This document shows positions 48,123 through 56,592 of a DNA stretch of 64,000 nucleotides, piece after piece. Numbering within the stretch: position 1 is the stretch's first letter; each line of letters begins with the position of its first letter. Under the pieces are notes generated by a model. It was given only the letters and a program-made list of their open reading frames with translations. It had not been told where the DNA came from and did not search any database. This DNA comes from Qipengyuania mesophila (lineage in GTDB: Bacteria > Pseudomonadota > Alphaproteobacteria > Sphingomonadales > Sphingomonadaceae). The DNA is taken from assembly GCF_019711655.1 (NCBI RefSeq), contig NZ_JAIGNU010000002.1, forward strand, positions 620,001 to 684,000. Direction: 5' to 3'. A program made the translations under genes and the position numbers.

Positions 48123-49654
48123 GAAGTTTCGCCCTGATCGTACAGCAAGCTGCGATGGTTCGCGTCCAGCCGCGCCATGTCACACTTTCCCGAACTCGTT
48201 GTGGGCCAATCTTCGTAGAAAATAAAGCAACTTGGCACCTCGTTCTGCGGCAGGACGAGCGACAGTGCTCGGCGCAATCCGGCCTGCGAAAGCGGCTCCC
48301 CTGGTTGCGCGGCGACATGCAGGCACAGGCTTTGTCCCGCGTCGCACACGGTCGCCGCGGCCCCCGCCACGCCGTCGAGCGCGAGCGCCCGCGCCTCGAT
48401 CGCGCCGAGTTCGACCCGATGCCCGCGCAGCTTGGTCTGGCGATCCCTGCGGCCGACGAAGCGGATATCGCCCGCCGCGTCGCGAAAGCCGAAGTCGCCG
48501 GTGCGGAAGAGATCGTCGCGATCCGCAAAATAGCGCTGCCGGGTCAGTTCGGGCCGGTTCCAGTAGCCCTGCATCACTGTGGGTCCGGCGACGCAGATCT
48601 CCCCGGTCTCACCGGGTTCTACCGGCGCGCCATACGCATCGCAGATCTCGATCCGCGAATGGGCACAGGCGCGTCCGATATTGGGCGCTCCCGCGGTTGC
48701 CGGGGCCCGCTCGACTTCAGTCCAGGCGATGACATTGGTCTCGGTCGGTCCGAAGAGATTGGCGAAGCGCGCCTGCGGCACCGCCGCAATCAGCTGCGCG
48801 AGCGCCGGCGGCGGATAGACTTCGCCCGCGAACAGCACCCAGCGCAAGTCGGGCAGCGCGCGCGCCGCGAGCCCTCCGCGCGCGACCATGGCCTGGAGGA
48901 TGGTCGGCACGGTGTAGAGCACGCTGATCCGGTGTTCCTCGGCCAACTGGCAGAGGCGCGCCGGAAACAGCGCGTCGCCCTCCTCGGCCAGCACGACCTG
49001 CGCCCCGATCCGCAGGCCGGTGAGGATGTCGAGCAGCGAGAGGTCGAAGTGCAGCGGGGCGATGTTGAGGAAACGATCGCCCGGACCGAAGCCGAAAGTC
49101 TCCAGCGCCCAGTCCGAAAACGTGGCGATATTGCCGTGGCTCAACACGATGCCCTTGGGATCGCCCGTAGTCCCCGAGGTCATCAGGATCATCGCGGGAT
49201 CGCCGGCCGTGAGCCGCGGCCCTGCGAAGCGCTCCACTTCGCAGCCGGGCGGCATCTCCAGCGTTTCGGAGAGAACCAGCTGCCCCGTATCGGGCAAGTG
49301 TCCGCCGCCGTCCTCGAAGCGGGCGAACGTCGGCGCATCAAACAGAGCCATGGTGGGTTCGAGGTCGGCGAGCAGCGCCGTCAATCGCGAAGCCGGCGCA
49401 CGCCGGTCGAGCGGTACCGCGACCGCGCCGCACAGCAGGCTCGCGAAGAGCCATGCGACCGCCTCGGGGCACTTGCGCAGCGCGAGGGTCACACGGTCGC
49501 CCGGGGCGACACCCCGCTCCTGCAGCCGACCAGCGCAAAAGTGGACCGCATCCCAGAATTCCCGTCCTGACCAGGTCTGCCCGGCACAGGCTATAACGGG
49601 TTCATTGCCGGCCTCGGCGAAGCGCGCGGCGAAGTCGCGCAGGACGCTGGTCAC
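48119..49654 (-). CDS. Amino-acid adenylation enzyme, L-proline type (PltF/PigI-like)
   Basis: A 511-residue stand-alone adenylation enzyme. AMP-binding motifs are LMTSGTTGDPKGIVLSHGN (near 155), NLFGPTETNV (near 305), RTGDFG (near 395) and the catalytic lysine in TTSSGKCDMARL near the C-terminus. APLHFDLSLLDI supplies the Asp that holds the alpha-amino group, and with VLFAGEVYPP and GPTETN it follows the pattern of L-proline-activating PltF, PigI and RedM. It should load proline onto the adjacent carrier protein. D-alanyl (DltA-like) activation is the main alternative, but no dlt genes are nearby. GTG start overlaps the dehydrogenase stop. Confidence 0.88.
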   Translation of the reverse strand: MTSVLRDFAARFAEAGNEPVIACAGQTWSGREFWDAVHFCAGRLQERGVAPGDRVTLALRKCPEAVAWLFASLLCGAVAVPLDRRAPASRLTALLADLEPTMALFDAPTFARFEDGGGHLPDTGQLVLSETLEMPPGCEVERFAGPRLTAGDPAMILMTSGTTGDPKGIVLSHGNIATFSDWALETFGFGPGDRFLNIAPLHFDLSLLDILTGLRIGAQVVLAEEGDALFPARLCQLAEEHRISVLYTVPTILQAMVARGGLAARALPDLRWVLFAGEVYPPPALAQLIAAVPQARFANLFGPTETNVIAWTEVERAPATAGAPNIGRACAHSRIEICDAYGAPVEPGETGEICVAGPTVMQGYWNRPELTRQRYFADRDDLFRTGDFGFRDAAGDIRFVGRRDRQTKLRGHRVELGAIEARALALDGVAGAAATVCDAGQSLCLHVAAQPGEPLSQAGLRRALSLVLPQNEVPSCFIFYEDWPTTSSGKCDMARLDANHRSLLYDQGETS

Positions 49655-50751
49655 AGGCCGCTGCCGATCTGGGAGGCTATCGTATTGAGCTGCACCTCGC
49701 TGGTCCCCGAGGCGGACAGCAGCGCCAGCGCATCATCGAGCGCATCGGCGAGCCCGAGTTCGCCGCGCCAGGCTGCACCGGCCACCAGCCGGCGCAGTTC
49801 GCCGGTACATTCGGCGATCGCTTCACTGACGAAAAGCTTGCTCATCGACGGCTGGAGCAGATCGCTGCCACTCTGGTCGAGGCGCCACGCCGCCTGCAGC
49901 ATGAGCCACCGCGCCGCCTCGATCCGCGTCCGGATTCGTGCGAGCGCATGGTCGGTCGCCTGATGCCGCCCGCGTTCGGAGAGGTGTCGCATCACGCGTT
50001 CGAAATCCGCCTGCAGCGCACCGAGCGATCCGGCGAGAATGCAGCTGCGCTCCCAGCGCATGATGTCGAGCATTTGCGCCATGCCGAGATCGCCGCGGCG
50101 CAGCAGGTCGCTTTCGGCGACCGGACAGTCATCGAAGACCACTTCGGCCGGCGCGGTCGCGGCGAGCCCACGCACGCCCTCGATCGGAGTCACGGACAGT
50201 CCCGGCGTGTCGCGCGGCAGCAGCACCATCGAATAGGCGAAAGGAGAGCGCTGTTCGCGCGAGCGCGCAAGGACCACGAACAGGTCCGCGATTGAACCAT
50301 TTGTGACGCAGGTCTTGGCTCCCGAAAGGCGGTAGCCGGTGCCCTCTGCGACGAGTTCGGACCCGCAAGCGTCGAGATCGGATCCCCCAGAGGCTTCGGA
50401 AAATGCCAACGCCCCGACCGCTGCGCCGCTCGCCAGCCGCGGCAGCCAGGCGGCCTTCTGCTCCGCCAACCCGTGATTCGCGACGGCCATCGAACAGCCG
50501 AACAGATGTGCCCCAAGCGCGAACAGCGCGCCGCGATCGATTCCGCCCCTGCCCAGCGCCTCGAAAGCCAGCACGCTCGCCAGGGCGGGATACCCGCCGC
50601 CGCCGAATTCCCCGGGCAGGCAGAGCCCGGTCCAGCCGCCATCGCCCCACTGGTCCCACGAAGGCGTCCCACCGGTTTCACTGAATTGCCTCGCGAAACC
50701 GGTAGCGCGCGCGACGACGCCGCTATCGCCTTCGGTCAGTCCGAAATCCAT
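49651..50751 (-). CDS. Acyl-CoA dehydrogenase-fold enzyme, likely prolyl-S-carrier dehydrogenase
   Basis: A 366-residue flavoenzyme with the acyl-CoA dehydrogenase layout: helical N-terminus, middle sheet with FSEASGGSDLDA and SGAKTCVTNGS, and C-terminal helices ending GTSEVQLNTIASQIG. A likely catalytic Glu lies in RWERSCILAG, the isovaleryl-CoA-dehydrogenase position used also by prolyl-PCP oxidases such as PltE and RedW. As first gene of the operon with a proline-type adenylation enzyme and carrier, it should oxidise prolyl-S-carrier to pyrrolyl-2-carboxyl-S-carrier. Without that context it would be called a generic acyl-CoA dehydrogenase. Confidence 0.85.
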   Translation of the reverse strand: MDFGLTEGDSGVVARATGFARQFSETGGTPSWDQWGDGGWTGLCLPGEFGGGGYPALASVLAFEALGRGGIDRGALFALGAHLFGCSMAVANHGLAEQKAAWLPRLASGAAVGALAFSEASGGSDLDACGSELVAEGTGYRLSGAKTCVTNGSIADLFVVLARSREQRSPFAYSMVLLPRDTPGLSVTPIEGVRGLAATAPAEVVFDDCPVAESDLLRRGDLGMAQMLDIMRWERSCILAGSLGALQADFERVMRHLSERGRHQATDHALARIRTRIEAARWLMLQAAWRLDQSGSDLLQPSMSKLFVSEAIAECTGELRRLVAGAAWRGELGLADALDDALALLSASGTSEVQLNTIASQIGSGL

Positions 50752-50902
50752 CGCTCAGCCACCCGCTCCCTGATGCACCGTCGTTCCTTGCCCCTCCCTG
50801 CCGCGATCAGCAAGGCACCGAACGCCGACGGTCGCCGAATTTCGCTCGATGACTCCCGTGCGATTGCGCAATTTTTTCAGAATGTCGGGCCTATGGGGAA
50901 AC

Positions 50903-51589
50903 ATGATCGGAGGGCGCTTGCGTCCATGGCTTCGCTCGCGACGCGGCCGTTCGTACGAGATCGCCAGCGATTTCATCAAGCTGGAATCGGATATCCTGGC
51001 GTGCTGCAGGCTGGCACTTGCCGCCCCCGAGCTGAATGCCGCCGCCAATCTGCGCAATTTGCCGAAGAAGCCCGACAATGCGCGGCTCGGCGGGCGCAAT
51101 CGCCACAAATGGGCGCTCCGCCTGCCCGACCGGGGCGACCGCGATATCTTGCGCCGCTGGCCCGAGATGACCGCCTTTCTCGAGGCGTTCCCCGGCGAGT
51201 GCATCTATGCGCATGTCGCGGAAATGCTCCCATCGGCCAAGCTGGGAATCCATCGTGACGGTGTGGACGCGCAGGGCAAGGTCCAGGAGCACTACGACCT
51301 GTTCAACGCCACGCTCCGCTTCCACCTTCCCTTGCAGACGAGCGACAACGTCCATGTCTATTCGGATGGGCAGCTCTACAACATGCGCGTGGGCGAAGTC
51401 TGGATGCTCGACAACATGAAGCCGCATGCCCTCGTCAACGACGATGCCAGCGTCGTCCGGCTCCATCTCATTTTCGACGTCGTGCCGAATGCGGAGGCCT
51501 TGGCACTGATCGCGCAGGCCGATGCCTCGCTCGGCTCTGCCGACTTGGAGCGAATCGCGCATTTCTGGACCGAGCGACAAGCCGCCTGA
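50903..51589 (+). CDS. Asp/Asn hydroxylase-fold 2-oxoglutarate oxygenase, proline-3-hydroxylase-like
   Basis: A 228-residue cytoplasmic oxygenase. Iron ligands are in GIHRDG near 117 (HxD) and KPHALVND near 173; the Arg in VRLHLIFDV near 187 should bind 2-oxoglutarate. The order HRD, RFHLPL, GEVWMLDN, H, N, RLHLIFD follows the cis-3-proline hydroxylase branch of the Asp/Asn hydroxylase family. GGGGAA stands four bases before ATG 50903; in-frame ATGs at 50849 and 50882 would extend the protein by up to 18 residues. It is divergent from the prolyl dehydrogenase gene. The substrate may be free or bound proline or an aspartyl residue. Confidence 0.85.
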   Translation: MIGGRLRPWLRSRRGRSYEIASDFIKLESDILACCRLALAAPELNAAANLRNLPKKPDNARLGGRNRHKWALRLPDRGDRDILRRWPEMTAFLEAFPGECIYAHVAEMLPSAKLGIHRDGVDAQGKVQEHYDLFNATLRFHLPLQTSDNVHVYSDGQLYNMRVGEVWMLDNMKPHALVNDDASVVRLHLIFDVVPNAEALALIAQADASLGSADLERIAHFWTERQAA

Positions 51590-51616
51590 TCGCGCCAAAG
51601 TCGACCGAGAGGAGGA

Positions 51617-52942
51617 ATGCCTCTTCCGGACAACACGACTGGACCGGAAAACCCACGGGACCTAAGGCAAGCTCCAATTCCAAGTCGCGGACATCGCCTG
51701 GGGACATCGAAGACTTTTATGATCGCCCGCCCGTCCGAGCCCGATGGCAACCAATCGACCAGATTCCTGCTACTCTATGCGTTGGCCGCTGCGGGCGGTT
51801 CTGCATCCTATGCGCCCTTCCTGACGCTCATCCTGCCGCTTCGCGCCACCGATCTCGCAGGGACGAATGCCGTTCACTTGCTGTCTACCGTAGCCTTCGT
51901 CGGCGCCATCGCCGCCAGCCTGGCGAACATCGCCTTCGGCTGGGCAAGCGACCGGACGCGCAACCGGCGCGGGTGGATCGTCGCCGGGCTCATCGCCTCG
52001 AGCCTCCTCTTGCTGTTCATGGGGCAGGTGCGGTCGATCCTGCATCTCGTCGTGCTGATCGCAGCGTGGCAGGTTGCGCTCAACATGATGCTCAATCCGC
52101 TGGCGGCGCTCGCCGGCGACTATGTTCCCGACCACCAGAAGGGCACGCTCGGCGGCTTGCTCTCCTTCGCACCCGGGCTGGGCGCGCTCGTCGGGGCGAT
52201 CGTGACGATCCCCGGGCTGGCCGACGGACAGGCGCGCCTCGCTTTGATAGCCGCGATAGTGATGGGGATGGTCCTGCCGGTCGTTTTGCTCGGCTCGCCG
52301 CGACCGATGCCGCACCTGATGCAATCATCGGCAGCGCCGCCGCCTGACCTTGCGAGGGCGGAGACGCAGGAGCCGGAACCAAAACATGCTTCACCCCAGG
52401 TCTGGCGCATGTGGCTCGCGCGGCTGCTGGTCCAGGTCGCGGAATCCGCGCTGTTCGCCTTCCTCCTGCTCTGGCTGCACGGCCTCGACGCGCGGTCGAG
52501 CGACAACACCGTCGCCACGCTCTTCACCGCCGTCCTGATCCTCGCCTCGCCGCTGGCAATCGTCGTGGGCCGCTGGTCCGACCGGATGGCCCGCCCCATG
52601 CTCCCGCTGGTGGTGTTTGCATTCTGCGGCGCCTTCGGCCTGCTCGTCATGGCGCTGTCGGAGGGCGCGCTCGGCGGTATCGCAGGCTACGTGATCTTCG
52701 GCATCGCGGCAGGGGTGTTCCTCGCACTGCACAGCAGCCAGACGCTCCGCGTCCTGCCACGACCCGAAAATCGCGGACGCGACCTCGGTTTCTTCAACCT
52801 GACCAACACCATCCCCTCGCTGATCATGCCCAGTATCGCGCTCGCCATGATCCCGCTGTTCGGCTTCCAGGCGCTGTTCCTCCTGCTCGCCGCGCTGGTC
52901 GGGGTAGCGGGGGTGCTCCTCGCGCTCGGACGCGCGCGGTGA
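51617..52942 (+). CDS. MFS transporter
   Basis: A 441-residue inner-membrane protein with about twelve helices and the loop FGWASDRTRNRRGWIV after helix 2, as in sugar/cation symporter-like MFS proteins. The ATG at 51617 has GAGAGG four bases upstream; an internal ATG at 51719 (MIARPSEPDG) would give a shorter N-terminus and may be the real start. It lies between the oxygenase gene and a LacI regulator on the same strand. It could import the beta-glucosides of the next locus or export the product of the halopyrrole cluster; the 65-bp link to lacI slightly favours the former. Confidence 0.85.
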   Translation: MPLPDNTTGPENPRDLRQAPIPSRGHRLGTSKTFMIARPSEPDGNQSTRFLLLYALAAAGGSASYAPFLTLILPLRATDLAGTNAVHLLSTVAFVGAIAASLANIAFGWASDRTRNRRGWIVAGLIASSLLLLFMGQVRSILHLVVLIAAWQVALNMMLNPLAALAGDYVPDHQKGTLGGLLSFAPGLGALVGAIVTIPGLADGQARLALIAAIVMGMVLPVVLLGSPRPMPHLMQSSAAPPPDLARAETQEPEPKHASPQVWRMWLARLLVQVAESALFAFLLLWLHGLDARSSDNTVATLFTAVLILASPLAIVVGRWSDRMARPMLPLVVFAFCGAFGLLVMALSEGALGGIAGYVIFGIAAGVFLALHSSQTLRVLPRPENRGRDLGFFNLTNTIPSLIMPSIALAMIPLFGFQALFLLLAALVGVAGVLLALGRAR

Positions 52943-53006
52943 GGCGGCGTACGGCTCCGGTTGGCGATCCAGTCCGGTTCGGCTACGGTGCGCAGGTGGC
53001 GGGAAA

Positions 53007-54005
53007 ATGGTAACTATCAGGGACGTGGCGAAGGCCGCCGGGGTCTCGGTCGCGACCGCGTCGCGGGCGCTCAATGGCCTGTCCAATGTGACCCGCGAGA
53101 CCCGCGAGAAGATCGAGGGCGTTGCTGCCGAGCTCAACTACGTTCCGCATAGCGGCGCACGCAATCTGACGCGGCGCACCACCGACACGATCGGTGTGAT
53201 CCTGCCCGATCTGTTCGGCGAGTTCTTTTCCGAGATCATTCGCGGGATCGACCTGGTGGTGCATGGCGCGGGCAAGAGCCTGCTACTCGGCAATATGCAT
53301 GGAAGTGCCGACGAGACAGGGCAGGCGATCCGGTCGATGCGCGGACGGGTCGACGGGCTGCTTGTCATGCCCCCCAACTCGAGCGCCGATTCGATCGGCG
53401 GCGCGCTGACGCAGCACATACCCACCGTGCTCCTCAACGCACGCGCGGTCGATGGTGCGACCCCCTTCGTGACGGTCGACAATTACGGCGGCGCGCGGCT
53501 CGTTACCGAACATCTGATCGATCGCGGAGCGCGCAAGATCGTCCATCTCGCCGGCCCGGCCAGCAACCACGATGCGAGCGAGCGCCTGCGCGGCTATCGC
53601 GACGTGCTGAGCGAGCGCCTGGGCGACAAGCATCCGATCATCCTGCCCGGCAATTTCCGCGAGGACGACGGGCGCGCGGCAGCCAGGCTTCTGTTGACCG
53701 GAGAGCAGGCCTTCGATGCCGTCTTCGCCGCCAACGACCTGATGGCGGTCGATGTCATGTCCGAAATGCGCGAGGCGGGGGTCGACGTCGGTCGGGAAGT
53801 CCTCGTCGCCGGTTTCGACGACATTCCGCTGGCCCGTTACGTGACCCCGCAACTCACCACGGTGCATTCGGACATCACCCGCCTCGGCTCGGCCGCAGCG
53901 CTGATGCTGCTGCGGATGCTGAAGGGCGAAACACTCGGGGCGGAGCACGGGCTAACAATCCCGCCGACGCTCGCCATTCGTGGATCGACGGCCGGAAGCG
54001 GATAA
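53007..54005 (+). CDS. LacI-family regulator of the beta-glucan locus
   Basis: A 332-residue repressor: helix-turn-helix TIRDVAKAAGVSVATASRALNG, hinge REKIEGVAAELNYVPH, and a sugar-binding sensor domain with DGLLVMPP, AANDLMAV and VAGFDDIPLARYVTPQLTTV. Two copies of a TGTAACCG-type palindrome, one downstream of this gene and one between the TonB receptor and GH3 genes, are its likely operators. That motif resembles those assigned to beta-glucoside LacI regulators of Sphingomonadales. Confidence 0.94.
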   Translation: MVTIRDVAKAAGVSVATASRALNGLSNVTRETREKIEGVAAELNYVPHSGARNLTRRTTDTIGVILPDLFGEFFSEIIRGIDLVVHGAGKSLLLGNMHGSADETGQAIRSMRGRVDGLLVMPPNSSADSIGGALTQHIPTVLLNARAVDGATPFVTVDNYGGARLVTEHLIDRGARKIVHLAGPASNHDASERLRGYRDVLSERLGDKHPIILPGNFREDDGRAAARLLLTGEQAFDAVFAANDLMAVDVMSEMREAGVDVGREVLVAGFDDIPLARYVTPQLTTVHSDITRLGSAAALMLLRMLKGETLGAEHGLTIPPTLAIRGSTAGSG

Positions 54006-54053
54006 GCGCGCGGCTGGCCGGTTTCCTTTCCCGCGCAATCATGCCAGACAAAA

Positions 54054-54067
54054 TGTAACCGTTTTCT
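54054..54067. promoter_or_regulatory. LacI-type operator TGTAACCGTTTTCT
   Basis: An imperfect palindrome centred on CG, 30 bp upstream of the esterase start. It matches the site at 59624 at 12 of 14 positions; both carry TGTAACCG followed by a T/G-TTTC half. The position would let a repressor block esterase transcription. Confidence 0.55.
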
Positions 54068-54096
54068 TTTACGGCGGCAGAACAAGGGACGTAGCG

Positions 54097-54849
54097 ATGT
54101 ACCGGCACTTTTCCCGATGGTTGGTGATGATCTGTGCAGCGCTGGCGCTGCCTGCCTGCGCGCATGGCCAGGCACTCGAAATGGCCCCGGCCCCAGCGGC
54201 CGGGCAGCACCCGCAGGCGGCGCTCGATGCGGACGGCTATCGCTACCAGCTGTTCGTGCCCCGCGGGGCCAGGAGCGATGCGCAAGGCTGGCCACTGATG
54301 ATCTTCCTCCACGGCTCGGGCGAGCGCGGCGGCGACATCGACAAGGTGAAAGTGCACGGCCCGCCCAAGCACGCCGAAACCGATCCCGATTTCCCCTTCA
54401 TCCTGATCTCCCCGCTCCTTCCCGCCGAAGAGGACTGGGACCTGACCAAGCTGAACCGCATCCTCGACCATGCCGTCAGGACACTGCCGGTCGACCCCGA
54501 CCGGATCTACCTGACCGGACTCAGCCGCGGAGGCCACGCGACATGGCGCTGGGCCGCCGCCGAGCCGGAGCGCTTCGCAGCCATCGCGTCGGTGGCGGGA
54601 CGCGGCGATCCGGCCACGGCCTGCGCGCTCAAGGACCTGCCCGTCTGGGCCTTCCACGGCGATCGCGACGACGTGGTGCCGCCCGAGGGAAGCTTTGCCA
54701 TGGTGCGCGCGATCCGCGCCTGCGGCGGCCGGATCAGCCGGCTGACGATCTATCCCGACCTGGGTCACAACGCCTGGGACCCGGCCTATGCCGACCCGGC
54801 GCTGTACCTCTGGCTGCTGGCGCACCGCCGCGACGATGGCCGTGAATAG
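54097..54849 (+). CDS. Alpha/beta hydrolase lipoprotein (esterase)
   Basis: A 250-residue lipoprotein: signal with lipobox LPAC near residue 20, then an alpha/beta-hydrolase of the PHB-depolymerase/carboxylesterase type. The oxyanion region is IFLHGSGERGGD, the nucleophile Ser is in GLSRGGHATW, the acid in FHGDRDDVVPP and the His in LGHNAWDPAY. AAGGGA lies seven bases upstream of the ATG. With a LacI operator just ahead, it likely removes acyl groups from polysaccharide taken up by this locus. Confidence 0.9.
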   Translation: MYRHFSRWLVMICAALALPACAHGQALEMAPAPAAGQHPQAALDADGYRYQLFVPRGARSDAQGWPLMIFLHGSGERGGDIDKVKVHGPPKHAETDPDFPFILISPLLPAEEDWDLTKLNRILDHAVRTLPVDPDRIYLTGLSRGGHATWRWAAAEPERFAAIASVAGRGDPATACALKDLPVWAFHGDRDDVVPPEGSFAMVRAIRACGGRISRLTIYPDLGHNAWDPAYADPALYLWLLAHRRDDGRE

Positions 54850-55009
54850 CCGGATGCGCGCGATGCACCGCCCTCTGCGTCGACGCGGTCTGCACTATCG
54901 AGGATGTGACTTTGGAGCAGGGGGTGAACCGGGCGGTAGCCGCCGCGAAGTTTGCGGGCGGTGAGCAATTGCGCGATGAGGTCGAATGGAACCTCGCCGG
55001 CAATAGAAG

Positions 55010-56503
55010 CTATTCGGACGCCTCGTTTTCAAGCCAGCCGCCGGTGAACCCGAGCTTCTCGAGGCCGCGACGGATGTGCGGGTTCTTGCGCATGGTCTCC
55101 CATACGATGCCGCTGCGGTGATTTTCCATCATCGCGAGGATCGGGCCTTGGTCGATGCCGAGATGATCACTGGCCACCCAGCCCATTTCGGGATCGGTCT
55201 CGCCGCTACGTGAGCCCGCCTCGACGAAGGTGAAGCTGGGGTTGATCGCGTCCTTGAATCCGTACTGCCCGTAAATGCGCCCGCCATAGCGTTCCTTCAT
55301 CGCCATCAGCGCGGTGATGGTGGCGTGCGGCGCGAAAGGAATCGATCCGCCGGCGGCGGTGGGAACGATGGTCCCGTCGTCGCGCACTCGGATCGCGCTG
55401 ACGCCGCGCGCCGTATAGGTGAAGAAGGTCCGCGGCTGGCCGTTGACCGAATATTCGCCCTTCGAATCCTGCGGACCATCCGAGGCCGTCCAGCCCCAGA
55501 TTTCGCCGCTGTAGTCCTTCCAGTCGTTCGGATTGTCCGCGCCATAGGCGCGCTGGCTCAGCGTCGCGCGGCGGCTGTTCTCGAAATAGTCGATCCCCTT
55601 CCCGCGCATGAAATCGTCCTGGATTCCGCGGAAGTCGATCCAGACATGGCTGTACTGGTGGCCGAACAGCGGCTCGAACTGGAGGTGTTCGTAGCCGTAG
55701 TAGGTCCCCCAGTCGTTCTCGAGCTGGGCCGCCCAGCCCTTGTCCCAGGCATCCTTGCCCACCGGATGCGTCGGTGACGCGGCGGCGAGGACATAGACCA
55801 GCATGCCTTCGTTGTACCCGATCCAGTCGGACTTCTCCCAGCCATCCTCGGGCTTCCAGCCCATTGCGATGCCGTGCGAATTCTCGAGGTTGATGGCCTG
55901 CGTGCCGGTGGTGTTGCGCTGGGCCCAATCCCACTCGACACGCCGGTAGATCTTTTCCGCCAGATCGCGGATCTCTGCCTCGACCGGATCTGCGCGATCG
56001 AAATAGCTCTGCGCGAACAGCGCTCCGCCGAGGAACAGCGTGGTATCGACGGTAGAGAGTTCTACCGTCTTGAAGCGGGTGCCATCCTCATATTTCAGGA
56101 AGTGGTAGAAGAAGCCCTTGTACCCCGTCACGCCGCTTTCGGCGGGGCCTTGCGGGGCGTTCCAGTAGAAGGACAGGCAATCGCGGGTACGCTCGGCCGC
56201 CTCCTCGCGCGAGACATAGCCGCGTTCGGCACCGATGCCGTAAGCCGTGAGGGCAAAGCCCGTCGCCGCGATCGACGAGAAAGTTCGCGACGGCCAGCGG
56301 TCGGGCGCAAGGCATCGCTCGGTATCGGTCGTGTCCCAGAAGTAGCGGAAGGTGCGCCGCGTCAGATCTTCGGAAAACACTTCCTGCGCCGAAGCGCTTG
56401 CAACGTTGAAACGAGGTTCCGCTCCATTTTCGAGAGCTTGAGGCATGCAGCCCGAGGCCGCCAGCCCGAGACCCAACGGCGCGAGGATGTTCGAGGTCTT
56501 CAT
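55010..56503 (-). CDS. GH144 / COG5368 glucoamylase-like lipoprotein
   Basis: A 497-residue exported lipoprotein (lipobox ASGC) of the COG5368 (glycoamylase, PF10091) family, now GH144 in part. The (alpha/alpha)6 toroid is indicated by TRRTFRYFWDTTD at the start and by GYKGFFYHFLKYEDGTR, STVDTTLFLGG, GYNEGMLVYVLA, QYSHVWIDFRG and DQGPILAMMENHRSG. Characterised GH144 enzymes cut beta-1,2-glucan. An in-frame GTG six codons upstream lacks a ribosome site. It is downstream of the TonB receptor on the same strand and probably processes its ligand. Confidence 0.87.
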   Translation of the reverse strand: MKTSNILAPLGLGLAASGCMPQALENGAEPRFNVASASAQEVFSEDLTRRTFRYFWDTTDTERCLAPDRWPSRTFSSIAATGFALTAYGIGAERGYVSREEAAERTRDCLSFYWNAPQGPAESGVTGYKGFFYHFLKYEDGTRFKTVELSTVDTTLFLGGALFAQSYFDRADPVEAEIRDLAEKIYRRVEWDWAQRNTTGTQAINLENSHGIAMGWKPEDGWEKSDWIGYNEGMLVYVLAAASPTHPVGKDAWDKGWAAQLENDWGTYYGYEHLQFEPLFGHQYSHVWIDFRGIQDDFMRGKGIDYFENSRRATLSQRAYGADNPNDWKDYSGEIWGWTASDGPQDSKGEYSVNGQPRTFFTYTARGVSAIRVRDDGTIVPTAAGGSIPFAPHATITALMAMKERYGGRIYGQYGFKDAINPSFTFVEAGSRSGETDPEMGWVASDHLGIDQGPILAMMENHRSGIVWETMRKNPHIRRGLEKLGFTGGWLENEASE

Positions 56504-56592
56504 CGGATATCGGCTCGTCACATTTTTAACTTATTGCTCGGCAGGGCGTCCCCTGCCGAGCGCGACCCAAAGGGCAAGGATGCCCGAGGATA

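Noticed and set aside
54850-55009. Possible terminator in the gap between the esterase and GH144 genes
   Set aside because: The best stem is five base pairs with no T-run, so it is not supported.
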